Shown here: piece by piece, positions 52,121 to 59,837 of the stretch | How the letters are laid out: each line of letters opens with the position of its first letter | Position numbering within the stretch: position 1 is the stretch's first letter | Assembly: GCF_035975855.1 (NCBI RefSeq) | Contig: NZ_CP109055.1 | Location: forward strand, 3,100,001 to 3,164,000 | Length of the DNA stretch: 64,000 nucleotides | Direction of reading: 5' to 3' | DNA from: Streptomyces sp. NBC_01304 | GTDB lineage: Bacteria > Actinomycetota > Actinomycetes > Streptomycetales > Streptomycetaceae | Program-made: the position numbers and the translations under genes | The notes under the pieces: generated by a model | Told to the model about the DNA's origin: nothing | Seen by the model: only the letters and a program-made list of their open reading frames with translations | Database searches by the model: none

Positions 52121-53485
52121 TCACCCGTGCGAGCGCGCTCGCTGGAAGCGCCGCAGCCCGTCAGCCAGTTGAACGAGCGGGTCCGGGTAGTCGAACCGGG
52201 CCCGCTCAAGGGCGGGGAGCTTCCACGGCTCGTGGATCGCGGGCCCTTCGAGAGCGGACAGCTCCGGAACCCATCGCCGGACGTAGGTCCCCTGAGGATC
52301 GTGGCGCTTGGCTTGGACGACGGGGTTGAGGACCCGGTTGGGCCGGGTGTCGGTGCCCGTGCCCGCCACCCACTGCCAGTTGAGCTGGTTGTTGGACACA
52401 TCCCCGTCGACCAGCAGATCGAGGAAGTGCCGCGCGCCGGTCCGCCAGTCCACGTAGAGGGTCTTGGTCAGAAAGCTCGCGGCCAGCAGCCGCGCCCGGC
52501 CCGGCAGCCATCCCTCATAACGGAGCTGACGCATCGCGGCGTCGATCACCGGATAGCCGGTGCGGCCGTCCCGCCATGCCTGCACCTCCCGTTCGGCGCG
52601 TCGCCAGCGGTCCTGCCGCGGCCGGTAGTCGACGCTCGCCGACCGGGGGCGGGCGGCGAGCACCTGGTGCTGGAAGTCCCGCCAGGCCAGCTGCCGTACG
52701 AACGCGTCCGCGCCCGCACCGTCCACCGCGCGGGCGCGCCGCGCGAGTTCGGTGGCGGACAGCGACCCGAAGTGCAGATGCGCAGAAAGCCGCGAGGTGG
52801 CGTCCGACGCGAGCTCGGCCTGCTGATCGGCATAGTGAATCAGTCCGTCGGGCAGCCAGGCCGCCAGGCGGCTGCGCGCCTCCCGCTCGCCGCCGTTGCC
52901 AAGACCCGGAGAGACCCCCGCCACCGCCGTACGTTCGGGGAGCGGAGCCGATCCGACGCCCGCAGGGACATCGATCCGCCGGGGAACCGGCGCCAGGTCA
53001 CGGATCGCGGAGCCTTGCCACCGCCGGAAGTACGGCGTGAACACCGCGAAGTGGTCGCCGTCCTGCGGGACATGGGCTCCCGGGGCCACCACCGTGACCA
53101 CGGCTTCGTGGACCCGCAGGTCGCACCCCTGGGCCGTGAGGGCCGCGGCCAGCCGCTCCTCGCGGCGGCGTGCGTACGCACTCGACCCCGCCGCCACGTG
53201 CACCTGCCGCGCGCCCGTCTCGGCGGCGAGCGCGCACACCTCGCGGACCACGGGCCCGCAGCGCACCACAAGGCGGCCGCCGCGCTGTCGCAGTCCCGCA
53301 TCGAGATCGGCCAGGCAGTCGGCGAGGAAGGCCCTGCGGTTGGGGACGTCGAAACCTGCCGCGCGCACGCCGTCGTCCACGACGAACAGCGGAACGACCT
53401 GCTCGCTGTCGCGTGCGGCGGCGGCGAGCACCGGGTTGTCGTGCAGTCGCAGGTCGGCGGTGAACAGGCAGAGGGAAACGCTCAT
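52121..53485 (-). CDS. Deoxyribodipyrimidine photolyase (cryptochrome/photolyase family)
   Basis: 454 residues. The N-terminal alpha/beta antenna domain (LCLFTADLRLHDNPVLAAAA) is followed by the FAD-binding helical domain: SRLSAHLHFGSLSATELARR, RQLAWRDFQHQVLAARP, DGRTGYPVIDAAMRQLRYEG and DVSNNQLNWQWVAGTGTDT ending in PNRVLNP. It repairs cyclobutane pyrimidine dimers with blue light. The ATG at 53485 lies 14 bp after the anti-sigma stop, so it is the third gene of the sigK-rskA-phr operon, linking the regulon to light stress. Confidence 0.92.
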   Translation of the reverse strand: MSVSLCLFTADLRLHDNPVLAAAARDSEQVVPLFVVDDGVRAAGFDVPNRRAFLADCLADLDAGLRQRGGRLVVRCGPVVREVCALAAETGARQVHVAAGSSAYARRREERLAAALTAQGCDLRVHEAVVTVVAPGAHVPQDGDHFAVFTPYFRRWQGSAIRDLAPVPRRIDVPAGVGSAPLPERTAVAGVSPGLGNGGEREARSRLAAWLPDGLIHYADQQAELASDATSRLSAHLHFGSLSATELARRARAVDGAGADAFVRQLAWRDFQHQVLAARPRSASVDYRPRQDRWRRAEREVQAWRDGRTGYPVIDAAMRQLRYEGWLPGRARLLAASFLTKTLYVDWRTGARHFLDLLVDGDVSNNQLNWQWVAGTGTDTRPNRVLNPVVQAKRHDPQGTYVRRWVPELSALEGPAIHEPWKLPALERARFDYPDPLVQLADGLRRFQRARSHG

Positions 53486-53499
53486 GCCGGGTCGTGCTC

Positions 53500-54243
53500 C
53501 TAGGCGGGGAAGGACATCAGGCCGAGGGGGGCTGTCGTGGGCTGGTCGGATCCGCCTGCCGGCTCGACGGTGACGCCCATCCCGGAGGCGTTGCCGACAG
53601 GGCCGTCGAGCAGGGTCGCGCTGCTGGTGTCCGGGGTGTTCAGCAGTCCGGCGGAGCGCATCTGCCCGCCGTCGTCGAACCACAGCTGGTAGACCTTGCC
53701 GTCCGGCAGCCCGGGCAGCTTCGAGGTGAGCAGGGCGGCACGGTCCATGGACCGGGACACCACGACCGTTCCGGTCGCCTCGTCGGTGAGCTTGCCGGTA
53801 CTGGTCCGCGCGTCGGGCGCCGCGAGCACGGCGGCCAGTTCGGCGGCCTCCTGCTGAGTCCGGCGTGCCTGGTCCCGCGCGTCCTGGGCCGACTGGTACT
53901 GCCATACGGCCACCCCGCCGAATGCCACGGCCGCGGCGAGGCACGCGGCGAGCGCCATCCGCGGAAGGGACCGGGTCCACCGGCCCGCCCGGCCGCGCGC
54001 CGAAGTCTGCGGCGGCTCCTGGCGAACCGTGGCGATCTGCCGGAGCACCTGCTCTCTCATGTGCGCGGGTGGCGCGGTGGCCACGGCAAGGCCGAGGCGC
54101 TCCGCGGTGGCGGCCAGCTCCCGTACTTCCTGGGTGCAGGATTCGCAGGCGGCCAAGTGCCGTTCGAAATCGGTCCGTTCGGCGGGCAGCAGTGCGTGCA
54201 GGACATAGGCGCCGGTGGCGGTGTGCAGATCGGCGGTGGTCAT
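53500..54243 (-). CDS. Membrane anti-sigma factor, RskA/anti-sigma-K type
   Basis: 247 residues. The N-terminal cytosolic domain carries a zinc-type anti-sigma signature (TDFERHLAACESCTQEVREL). One membrane helix lies near residues 95-115 (ALAACLAAAVAFGGVAVW). The external C-terminal domain is of the RskA type (LPDGKVYQLWFDDGGQMRSA, GPVGNASGMGVTVEP). It should hold the sigma factor inactive until regulated proteolysis releases it. The ATG overlaps the sigma stop (ATGA). No dedicated protease is in the cargo, so host proteases would be needed. Confidence 0.92.
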   Translation of the reverse strand: MTTADLHTATGAYVLHALLPAERTDFERHLAACESCTQEVRELAATAERLGLAVATAPPAHMREQVLRQIATVRQEPPQTSARGRAGRWTRSLPRMALAACLAAAVAFGGVAVWQYQSAQDARDQARRTQQEAAELAAVLAAPDARTSTGKLTDEATGTVVVSRSMDRAALLTSKLPGLPDGKVYQLWFDDGGQMRSAGLLNTPDTSSATLLDGPVGNASGMGVTVEPAGGSDQPTTAPLGLMSFPA

Positions 54244-54830
54244 ACGGTCACCCCCAGACAGTCGCGCAGCCGGATCAGTCCGTCACGCAGGCGGGTTTTG
54301 ACGGTGCCCAGCGGCAATGTCAGGAGCTGGGCGACCTCGCGATAGGTCAGGCCCCGGTAGTAGGCGAGGGTCACGGCCTCGCGCTGCAAAGTGGTGAGGG
54401 CGCTCATACATCGGCGTACCCGTTGCTGTTCCAGGCGGGTCTCGACCTGCTCGCTCACCTCGTCGTACGCGGGGACCTGGTCCAGGAGCGCCGCCTTGTG
54501 CTCACGCTCGGCGGCGGCCTGTACGGAGCGCACCCGGTCGACGGCGCGACGGTGGGCCAGCGTCATCACCCAGGTCATCGCGCTTCCCTTCTCGGGCCGG
54601 AACCGGGCGGCGGTGCGCCACACTTCCACCAGGACCTCCTGCGCCACCTCCTCGGACTGCGCCGGATCCCGCAGGACGCTGCGCACCAGGCCGAGGACGG
54701 GCCCGCTGACCGCGTCGTACAGGGCGGCGAACGCATCCTGATCACCTCGGGCCACCTCTGTCAGGCGGGCATTGAGATCAGGCCCCGTCCCAGGCGGCGG
54801 GGTGGCATGGACGTTCTCGGCCGGCCTCAT
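54240..54830 (-). CDS. sigK: ECF sigma factor, SigK-like
   Basis: 196 residues. Region 2: DQDAFAALYDAVSGPVLGLV, DPAQSEEVAQEVLVEVWRTA and RFRPEKGSAMTWVMTLAHRR. Region 4: LTTLQREAVTLAYYRGLTYR and EVAQLLTLPLGTVKTRLRDG. It is paired with an RskA-type anti-sigma factor and surrounded by homologues of the mycobacterial SigK neighbourhood, which supports the SigK assignment. A matching promoter lies ~95 bp upstream, so it is probably autoregulated. The gene name is by analogy. Confidence 0.9.
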   Translation of the reverse strand: MRPAENVHATPPPGTGPDLNARLTEVARGDQDAFAALYDAVSGPVLGLVRSVLRDPAQSEEVAQEVLVEVWRTAARFRPEKGSAMTWVMTLAHRRAVDRVRSVQAAAEREHKAALLDQVPAYDEVSEQVETRLEQQRVRRCMSALTTLQREAVTLAYYRGLTYREVAQLLTLPLGTVKTRLRDGLIRLRDCLGVTV

Positions 54831-54923
54831 GCGGCTGCCTCGTGGACCATCTGGGGGCCTTCCTCGTCACCTGCCGCCCCGGTAAGGGGACGGACACCGG
54901 GGTTGATCGCCTTTGCAAGGGTG

Positions 54924-54951
54924 ATTCGGAGCGGATGCGACCTTGGATTGG
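54924..54951 (-). promoter_or_regulatory. SigK-type autoregulatory promoter of sigK-rskA-phr
   Basis: On the minus strand CCAATC (54951-54946), 16-nt spacer, CCGAAT (54929-54924) preceded by GCT. The start site would be near 54,917, giving a leader of about 87 nt to sigK. Confidence 0.8.
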
Positions 54952-55003
54952 TCCGCCAGGCGAAACCCGGGGCGATCCCCCGAACGGCCCTGCCGCCCCT
55001 TGT

Positions 55004-55705
55004 TCAGTACTCGCGCTGGTGAAGGCCGCCGAACCCGCTGTTGCGCGCCATGACGGCAGGCTCGGGTCCGATTCCGAGCAGCGCGCTCACCACGTCGGCC
55101 GTCAGGCTGTGCCACAGCCGAGCGCGGCGCAGCATCGCATGATCGGCGCCACGGAGCAGGACCATGCTCACGTCGGCGCCCGCAGCGCCTGCACGCGCCG
55201 CCAGCTCCGCGGACGCGCGCGGGTCGGTCACGCGGTCCATCTCGCCGTGCAGCAAGACCACGCGTCGCCCGGCCAGTTGAGCCACCGGCTCACCCGGCGG
55301 ACACCAGGGCGCGAGCCCCACCACTCCCCGTACCGATGGATGCCCGGCCGCCCTCAATGCGGCTCGGCCGCCCATGGAGTGCCCCACCAGGACCGTGGGC
55401 ACGTCGCCGAAGCGCTGCGCCAGCGTGTCCAGCGCCTGCCGGGCATCGCGTACGGGGTCCTCGCAGGCGCCGTTCCAGCCTCGGCAACGGTAGCGCACAC
55501 GCCCCACGACAACCCCGTGTCCCCGGGTGGCCCGGGTGAGCGCGCCGGCGAACGGACGCATCCGCAGAGCGGCGAGACTCCATGGCGGGGGCGCCGCCGT
55601 GCCGATTTCGCGGCCACCGTGCAGCAGCAGCACCGCCGCCGTGGGGCGAGCGGCGCTGTCGCCCATCACCAATGGGGTGCGGGGGTCGTCATCCCATACG
55701 AGCAC
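55004..55705 (-). CDS. Alpha/beta hydrolase (dienelactone-hydrolase-like)
   Basis: 233 residues. Alpha/beta-hydrolase landmarks: AAVLLLHGGREIG (oxyanion region), nucleophile elbow VLVGHSMGGRAALRAAG, catalytic Asp in GEMDRVTDPRASAEL and His in RGADHAMLRRARL. No signal peptide, so cytoplasmic. The GTG at 55705 was chosen because AGGGAG lies five bases upstream and a SigK-type promoter ends ~67 bp before it; the frame extends further upstream but across the promoter. The substrate is unknown; a lipid or peroxidised ester fits the regulon. Confidence 0.85.
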   Translation of the reverse strand: MLVWDDDPRTPLVMGDSAARPTAAVLLLHGGREIGTAAPPPWSLAALRMRPFAGALTRATRGHGVVVGRVRYRCRGWNGACEDPVRDARQALDTLAQRFGDVPTVLVGHSMGGRAALRAAGHPSVRGVVGLAPWCPPGEPVAQLAGRRVVLLHGEMDRVTDPRASAELAARAGAAGADVSMVLLRGADHAMLRRARLWHSLTADVVSALLGIGPEPAVMARNSGFGGLHQREY

Positions 55706-55771
55706 GTGTACTCCCTGGCCTGTGCTGTGCCTGAACTGGCCGGCCTCGCTGACGAGAAGCCACCGCGATCT

Positions 55772-55799
55772 ATTCGGAGCCGGAGCCGTTACGGATGGG
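55772..55799 (-). promoter_or_regulatory. SigK-type promoter of the alpha/beta hydrolase
   Basis: On the minus strand CCCATC (55799-55794), 16-nt spacer, CCGAAT (55777-55772) preceded by GCT. Shifting the -35 by one base gives CCATCC, the mycobacterial SigK -35 as remembered, at 15-nt spacing. Confidence 0.78.
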
Positions 55800-55838
55800 T
55801 CGCCCCCAGCCGTTCTCCCACGGCATCGCCCCGGATGA

Positions 55839-55866
55839 CCAATCCCTTCCGGCATCGGCTCCGAAT
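55839..55866 (+). promoter_or_regulatory. SigK-type promoter of the peroxiredoxin
   Basis: CCAATC (55839-55844), 16-nt spacer, CCGAAT (55861-55866) preceded by GCT. It is back-to-back with the hydrolase promoter, 39 bp apart, and gives a leader of about 106 nt. Confidence 0.8.
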
Positions 55867-55978
55867 CCCAAGGGGCACGCGGCTGCCGTGGCTGCATGAT
55901 CCCCCCCCGGCCTTGTCTGGTGTGACCTGGAATGCCCTCAACCATGCTCCCTCCTACTTGATCCGACTGGAGCTGCCC

Positions 55979-56464
55979 ATGGCCTCGTTCCCTGAACCCG
56001 GCGAGCACGTCCCCGATTTCTCCCTTCCGGGCGGCCGGCTCACCGAGGGTCATTTCCTGCGGCACGACTACGAGCTGTGCTCTCAGCGGGGGCGGCCGCT
56101 CGTCCTGGCCTTCTATCCAGGGGATGGCACACCCGTCTGCACCAGGCAGTTGTGCTCCTACTCCCACGCGTTGGACGGGCTCAGCGACCTCGGCGCGGAG
56201 GTCTGGGCGATCAGCCCGCAGGACGTGAGCAGTCACGAGGCATTCGCGCGGCGGCACGACCTGCGCATGCCCCTGCTCGCGGACACCGATCTCGTGGTGG
56301 CTCGCATGTTCGGCATCGCCCTGCCCGGACTCGGCTTACGGCGGTCGGTGTTCCTGATCGCCGCGGACGGCACTCTCCGCTGGAAGCATGTCTCCTGGGT
56401 GGGCGCCACGTTCCAGTCGGTGCACAAACTGAAGGGCCGCATCGCCGCCCTCACCGAACACTGA
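55979..56464 (+). CDS. Peroxiredoxin (AhpC/TSA, BCP-like)
   Basis: 161 residues in the thioredoxin fold: GEHVPDFSLPGGRLTEGHFL, then LVLAFYPGDGTPVCTRQLCS. The peroxidatic cysteine sits in the PVCT context and a second cysteine five residues later could resolve it. RSVFLIAADGTLRWKHVSWV follows. It reduces hydroperoxides in the cytoplasm. The ATG at 55979 follows GGAG. Its SigK-type promoter ties it to the oxidative side of the regulon. Confidence 0.9.
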   Translation: MASFPEPGEHVPDFSLPGGRLTEGHFLRHDYELCSQRGRPLVLAFYPGDGTPVCTRQLCSYSHALDGLSDLGAEVWAISPQDVSSHEAFARRHDLRMPLLADTDLVVARMFGIALPGLGLRRSVFLIAADGTLRWKHVSWVGATFQSVHKLKGRIAALTEH

Positions 56465-56818
56465 TCGCCCGGGTGGCGTAGCGGGCCCGCCCCGTGCCCA
56501 TGTCGGCTCACGGCGTCCGCTGCGGCCATCATCACCGCGTTCACCTGGGCTTTCTGCGTGGACTCCGGAAGCACAGGACGACTCCTCACCCCCAGGTTGC
56601 GCAAAACGGGATGGTTTACGTGGTTTGCTGCGGCCTGCGCATTCACTGCGCGGTGCATCTCCGACCGGCGAGGGCCTCCTGCCCTCGTGGAAGCCGCCCG
56701 GACACGCTCGTGTCCCGCCCGCTGGGTCGATCACCCCACTCGTTGAACTCTCCGCAGCCGCAGCACGGCCGAAGTCGTGCTGCCCTGACGCGAGTTCACG
56801 GTTCGAGAGGATCTCCCC
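56465..56818. other. Intergenic region between the SigK block and the DUF4331 module
   Basis: No gene supported. No CCGAAT-type promoter was found here, so the DUF4331-TPR-NicO genes probably answer to another sigma factor. Confidence 0.55.
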
Positions 56819-58390
56819 TTGAAGCTCCCTGCCGCGCGGCCACGCTCCCGCCGCGCCGTCGAGCACACGCTGCTCACCCTCGGGGCCGGCGCACTGGCCA
56901 CCGGCCTGGCCGCCCTGACGCTCGCGCCCACCAGCAGTGTGGCCTCGAGCCACCGCGAGGCACCCGCGGTCGCCGGGGACCCGCGAGTGGACAACACCGA
57001 CGTCTACGCCTTCACCAGCCCCGACCATGCCGACACCGTGACGCTCGTCGCCAACTGGATCCCGTTCCAGGAGCCCGACGGCGGCCCGAACTTCTACGCC
57101 TTCGCCGACGACGCCCGCTACCACATCAAGATCGACAACACCGGTGACGGAAAGGCCGACGTCACCTACACCTGGCGTTTCCGCAACGAGATCAGAGACG
57201 CGGACGGCCAGTTCCTCTACAACACCGGGCCGGTCCGCTCGCTGAAGGACCCCAACCTCAACTTCCGCCAGGTGTACGACCTCACCGTCACTGACGCCCG
57301 CGGCACCCGCACCCTGCTGCGCGGCGCGCCCGCGGCTCCCTCCCGCACCGGGCAGGCGTCCATGCCCGACTACGCCTCGTTGCGCGACGAGGCCGTACGG
57401 TCCGTGCCGGGCGGCGGCCAGGTATTCGTCGGGCAGGCGGAGGACCCGTTCTTCGGCGACCTGCGGGTCTTCGACCTGCTGTACGGCGGCGATCTGAGCA
57501 AGCGCGGCGAGGACACCCTCGCCGGCTACAACGTCAACTCGGTTGCCCTGCAAATCCCCAAGAAGCAGCTGGCCTTGAAGAACAACGCGGCCCGCAACCC
57601 CGTGATCGGTGTCTGGTCGACCACCGAACGACGCGGAGCCGGCGTGACCGACAGCCGCGCCGAGCAGGGCGCCGACTGGCGCCAGGTCTCCCGGCTCGGC
57701 AACCCGCTGGTCAACGAAGTCGTCGTACCGCTGAAGTACAAGGACGCCTTCAACACCATCTCGCCCGACCAGGACCGCACGGTCAAGCCAGTCGTCGACA
57801 AGGTCTACGACCCGATCCTGCCCAAACTGGTCAACAAGGTGTACGGAGTGCCCGCTCCCAAGGCCCCGCGCAACGACATCGCTGAGATCTATCTGACCGG
57901 TGTCTGCAAGGCGTGCGGCCCGGTCAAGGCGGACCTCAACGCCCACCGGCTGAACAAGGACGCGCTGCCGCGCCAGATCGTGCCGGCCGAGGAGCTGCGC
58001 CTGAACATGATGGTTCCGCCGGCCGAGGACCCGGAGCGCCTCGGTGTACTCGCCGGCGACCTGGGCGGGTTCCCCAACGGCCGGCGCCTTGGCGACGATG
58101 TCATCGACATCTCGCTGCAGGCCGTGATGGGCGCGGCCCAGACCGGCGAGCTGGTCGAGGCGCTGGAGGACGGCGACGAGGTCGATGCCAACGACGCCGA
58201 GTTCAGCAGCAGCTTCCCCTACCTGGCGCTGCCGCACGGTGGCGATGGTGACGGCGCTCGAGCGGCCGGCGTAGTCGAGCGTTCTTCGGCGGAACTGGAA
58301 GCTTCCAGCAGCGTTGCGCTCGGGGCAGCGGGTGTCGCGATGCTCGGTGCCGGCGGCCTCAGCAGGTACCGGCGCCGCCCCGTCGCCTGA
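56819..58390 (+). CDS. DUF4331 domain secreted protein
   Basis: 523 residues from a TTG at 56819 preceded by GAGAGGATCTCC. A Sec/Tat-like signal (HTLLTLGAGALATGLAALTL) precedes a DUF4331 domain starting SSHREAPAVAGDPRVDNTDV. That opening continues YAFTSPDHADTVTLVANWIP. The C-terminus has a hydrophobic stretch and basic tail (VALGAAGVAMLGAGGLSRYR) suggesting membrane anchoring. The function is unknown; the conserved opening (SSHREAP) is a family hallmark. It precedes TPR and NicO genes on the same strand. Confidence 0.88.
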   Translation: MKLPAARPRSRRAVEHTLLTLGAGALATGLAALTLAPTSSVASSHREAPAVAGDPRVDNTDVYAFTSPDHADTVTLVANWIPFQEPDGGPNFYAFADDARYHIKIDNTGDGKADVTYTWRFRNEIRDADGQFLYNTGPVRSLKDPNLNFRQVYDLTVTDARGTRTLLRGAPAAPSRTGQASMPDYASLRDEAVRSVPGGGQVFVGQAEDPFFGDLRVFDLLYGGDLSKRGEDTLAGYNVNSVALQIPKKQLALKNNAARNPVIGVWSTTERRGAGVTDSRAEQGADWRQVSRLGNPLVNEVVVPLKYKDAFNTISPDQDRTVKPVVDKVYDPILPKLVNKVYGVPAPKAPRNDIAEIYLTGVCKACGPVKADLNAHRLNKDALPRQIVPAEELRLNMMVPPAEDPERLGVLAGDLGGFPNGRRLGDDVIDISLQAVMGAAQTGELVEALEDGDEVDANDAEFSSSFPYLALPHGGDGDGARAAGVVERSSAELEASSSVALGAAGVAMLGAGGLSRYRRRPVA

Positions 58391-58423
58391 CGCAGCCATC
58401 CGGCCTGGCCGAATCCGCTCTTC

Positions 58424-58453
58424 GGGCGGGCAGATCTGTGGATCTGCCCGCCC
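58424..58453 (+). terminator. Perfect 13-bp hairpin between DUF4331 and TPR genes
   Basis: GGGCGGGCAGATC at 58424-58436 pairs perfectly with 58441-58453 across a 4-nt loop. It starts 34 bp after the DUF4331 stop and ends 34 bp before the TPR start, so it may attenuate read-through into the downstream genes. Confidence 0.8.
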
Positions 58454-58487
58454 GGGTGCCGGCCCGCAACCCTCTTCTCGGAGGCCC

Positions 58488-59837
58488 GTGTTGAACCGAC
58501 CCAGCCTTGTGCGCCGTCCCCGTGCGGGCGTCCGCCTCCGCAATGCGGCGGCGGTCCTCGCTCTGGCTGCCGCTCTGTTCACAGCCGGAGCTGTGGTGCT
58601 GGATCCGCTCGGCGCCCCTGGCCTGCCGGACGACTTCGCTGCGCCTTCGCGCACGGAGGGCCCTGGCGGTTCCGGTTCCCTCGAAGCCCTGCGTCAACGG
58701 GCACGTGAACTCCCACGTGACCCCTCGGCCTGGGCCCGTCTGGGCATGGCCCACGTGGAGCGGGCCCGTGTCTCCGCGGATCCCGCGAACTACGCCGCTG
58801 CGGAAGACGCGCTGCGCAAGTCGTTGGCCCTGCAGCCGCACGGCAACTACACGGCCGAGACCGGCATGGGCGCCCTGGCCGCGGCGCGTCATGACTTTCC
58901 CCGGGCGCTGACCTGGGCCCGCGCAGCGGTCACCAGCAACGCATACAGCGCTCCCGCGCACGGGGTGCTCGCTGATGCCTACACGCAACTGGGCCGATAC
59001 GAGGAGGCGTTCGCCGCCGTCCAGCGCATGAGCGACCTGCGCCCGGACGCATCGTCCTTGGCCAGGGCCTCCTACGCGTGGGAACTGCGCGGCGATGCAC
59101 CCCGGGCCCGTGCACTGATGAACCGGTCATTGCGCGAGGGCGCCGGTGACGCGGAGACGGTTTTCGCACGGACGCATCTCGCCTCGCTGGCACAGGACTC
59201 GGGCGACCATCGCCGTGCGCTGCGTGAAGCCGAGGAAGGACTGCGCGTTGCGCCCCGCGACGCCGGTCTACTGGAGGCCCGCGCCCGAGCGCGAGCCGCA
59301 CTCGGCGACACCGATGGCGCGGTCGCCGACTACACCGCAGCCATCGCGATCGTCCCGCTGCCGCACTTCCTCATCGGCCTCGGTGAACTCCAAGAGGCGC
59401 TCGGACACCGGGAGCAGGCGCAAACACAGTACGCGTTGCTGCGAGCTCAGCAACGCCTCCTACGTGCCGGCGGCTCCCCACCCGACGTGGACGACATCCT
59501 GTTCGAGGCCGACCACGGGCGGCCCGCCCGAGCCGTCGCCCAATGCCGCACGACGCTCACGTCCCGGCCCTTCCTCGCTGTCCACGACGCTTGCGCCTGG
59601 GCCCTGCACCAGGCGGGCAAGGACAGCGAAGCGTTGCACCACGCAGATGAAGCACTCGCCCTCGGTACACGCAGTGCCCTCTTCCACTATCACCGAGCGA
59701 TGATCCACCGCTCGCTGGGCAACCTACCCGGCGCCCGCGCGGACCTCAGGCGAGCTCTTGGGATCGACGCCCGTTTCCATCCGTTGCACGGGCCCGCGGC
59801 CCGCACCGCACTCAGCCGAATCGACAGCAACCGATGA
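58488..59837 (+). CDS. TPR-repeat membrane-anchored protein
   Basis: 449 residues from a GTG at 58488 after TCGGAGG. A single N-terminal hydrophobic segment (AAAVLALAAALFTAGAVVL) anchors or exports it. The rest is helical repeats of TPR type (HGVLADAYTQLGRYEEAFAA, SALFHYHRAMIHRSLGNLPG). TPRs mediate protein contacts. It is coupled by ATGA to the NicO transporter gene, and sits between that and the DUF4331 gene, so a three-component envelope system is likely. Confidence 0.85.
   Translation: MLNRPSLVRRPRAGVRLRNAAAVLALAAALFTAGAVVLDPLGAPGLPDDFAAPSRTEGPGGSGSLEALRQRARELPRDPSAWARLGMAHVERARVSADPANYAAAEDALRKSLALQPHGNYTAETGMGALAAARHDFPRALTWARAAVTSNAYSAPAHGVLADAYTQLGRYEEAFAAVQRMSDLRPDASSLARASYAWELRGDAPRARALMNRSLREGAGDAETVFARTHLASLAQDSGDHRRALREAEEGLRVAPRDAGLLEARARARAALGDTDGAVADYTAAIAIVPLPHFLIGLGELQEALGHREQAQTQYALLRAQQRLLRAGGSPPDVDDILFEADHGRPARAVAQCRTTLTSRPFLAVHDACAWALHQAGKDSEALHHADEALALGTRSALFHYHRAMIHRSLGNLPGARADLRRALGIDARFHPLHGPAARTALSRIDSNR

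Noticed and set aside
54842..55978. Upstream in-frame extension of the peroxiredoxin
   Set aside because: It would run antisense through the hydrolase gene and across two promoters; the ATG at 55979 has a ribosome site and begins the conserved domain.
58407..58413. CCGAAT upstream of the TPR gene as another SigK-type promoter
   Set aside because: No acceptable -35 at 16 nt; a CCATCC is only 7 nt away and the GCT prefix is missing.
59816..59821. CCGAAT before the NicO transporter
   Set aside because: It lies inside the TPR coding sequence and has no -35 partner.
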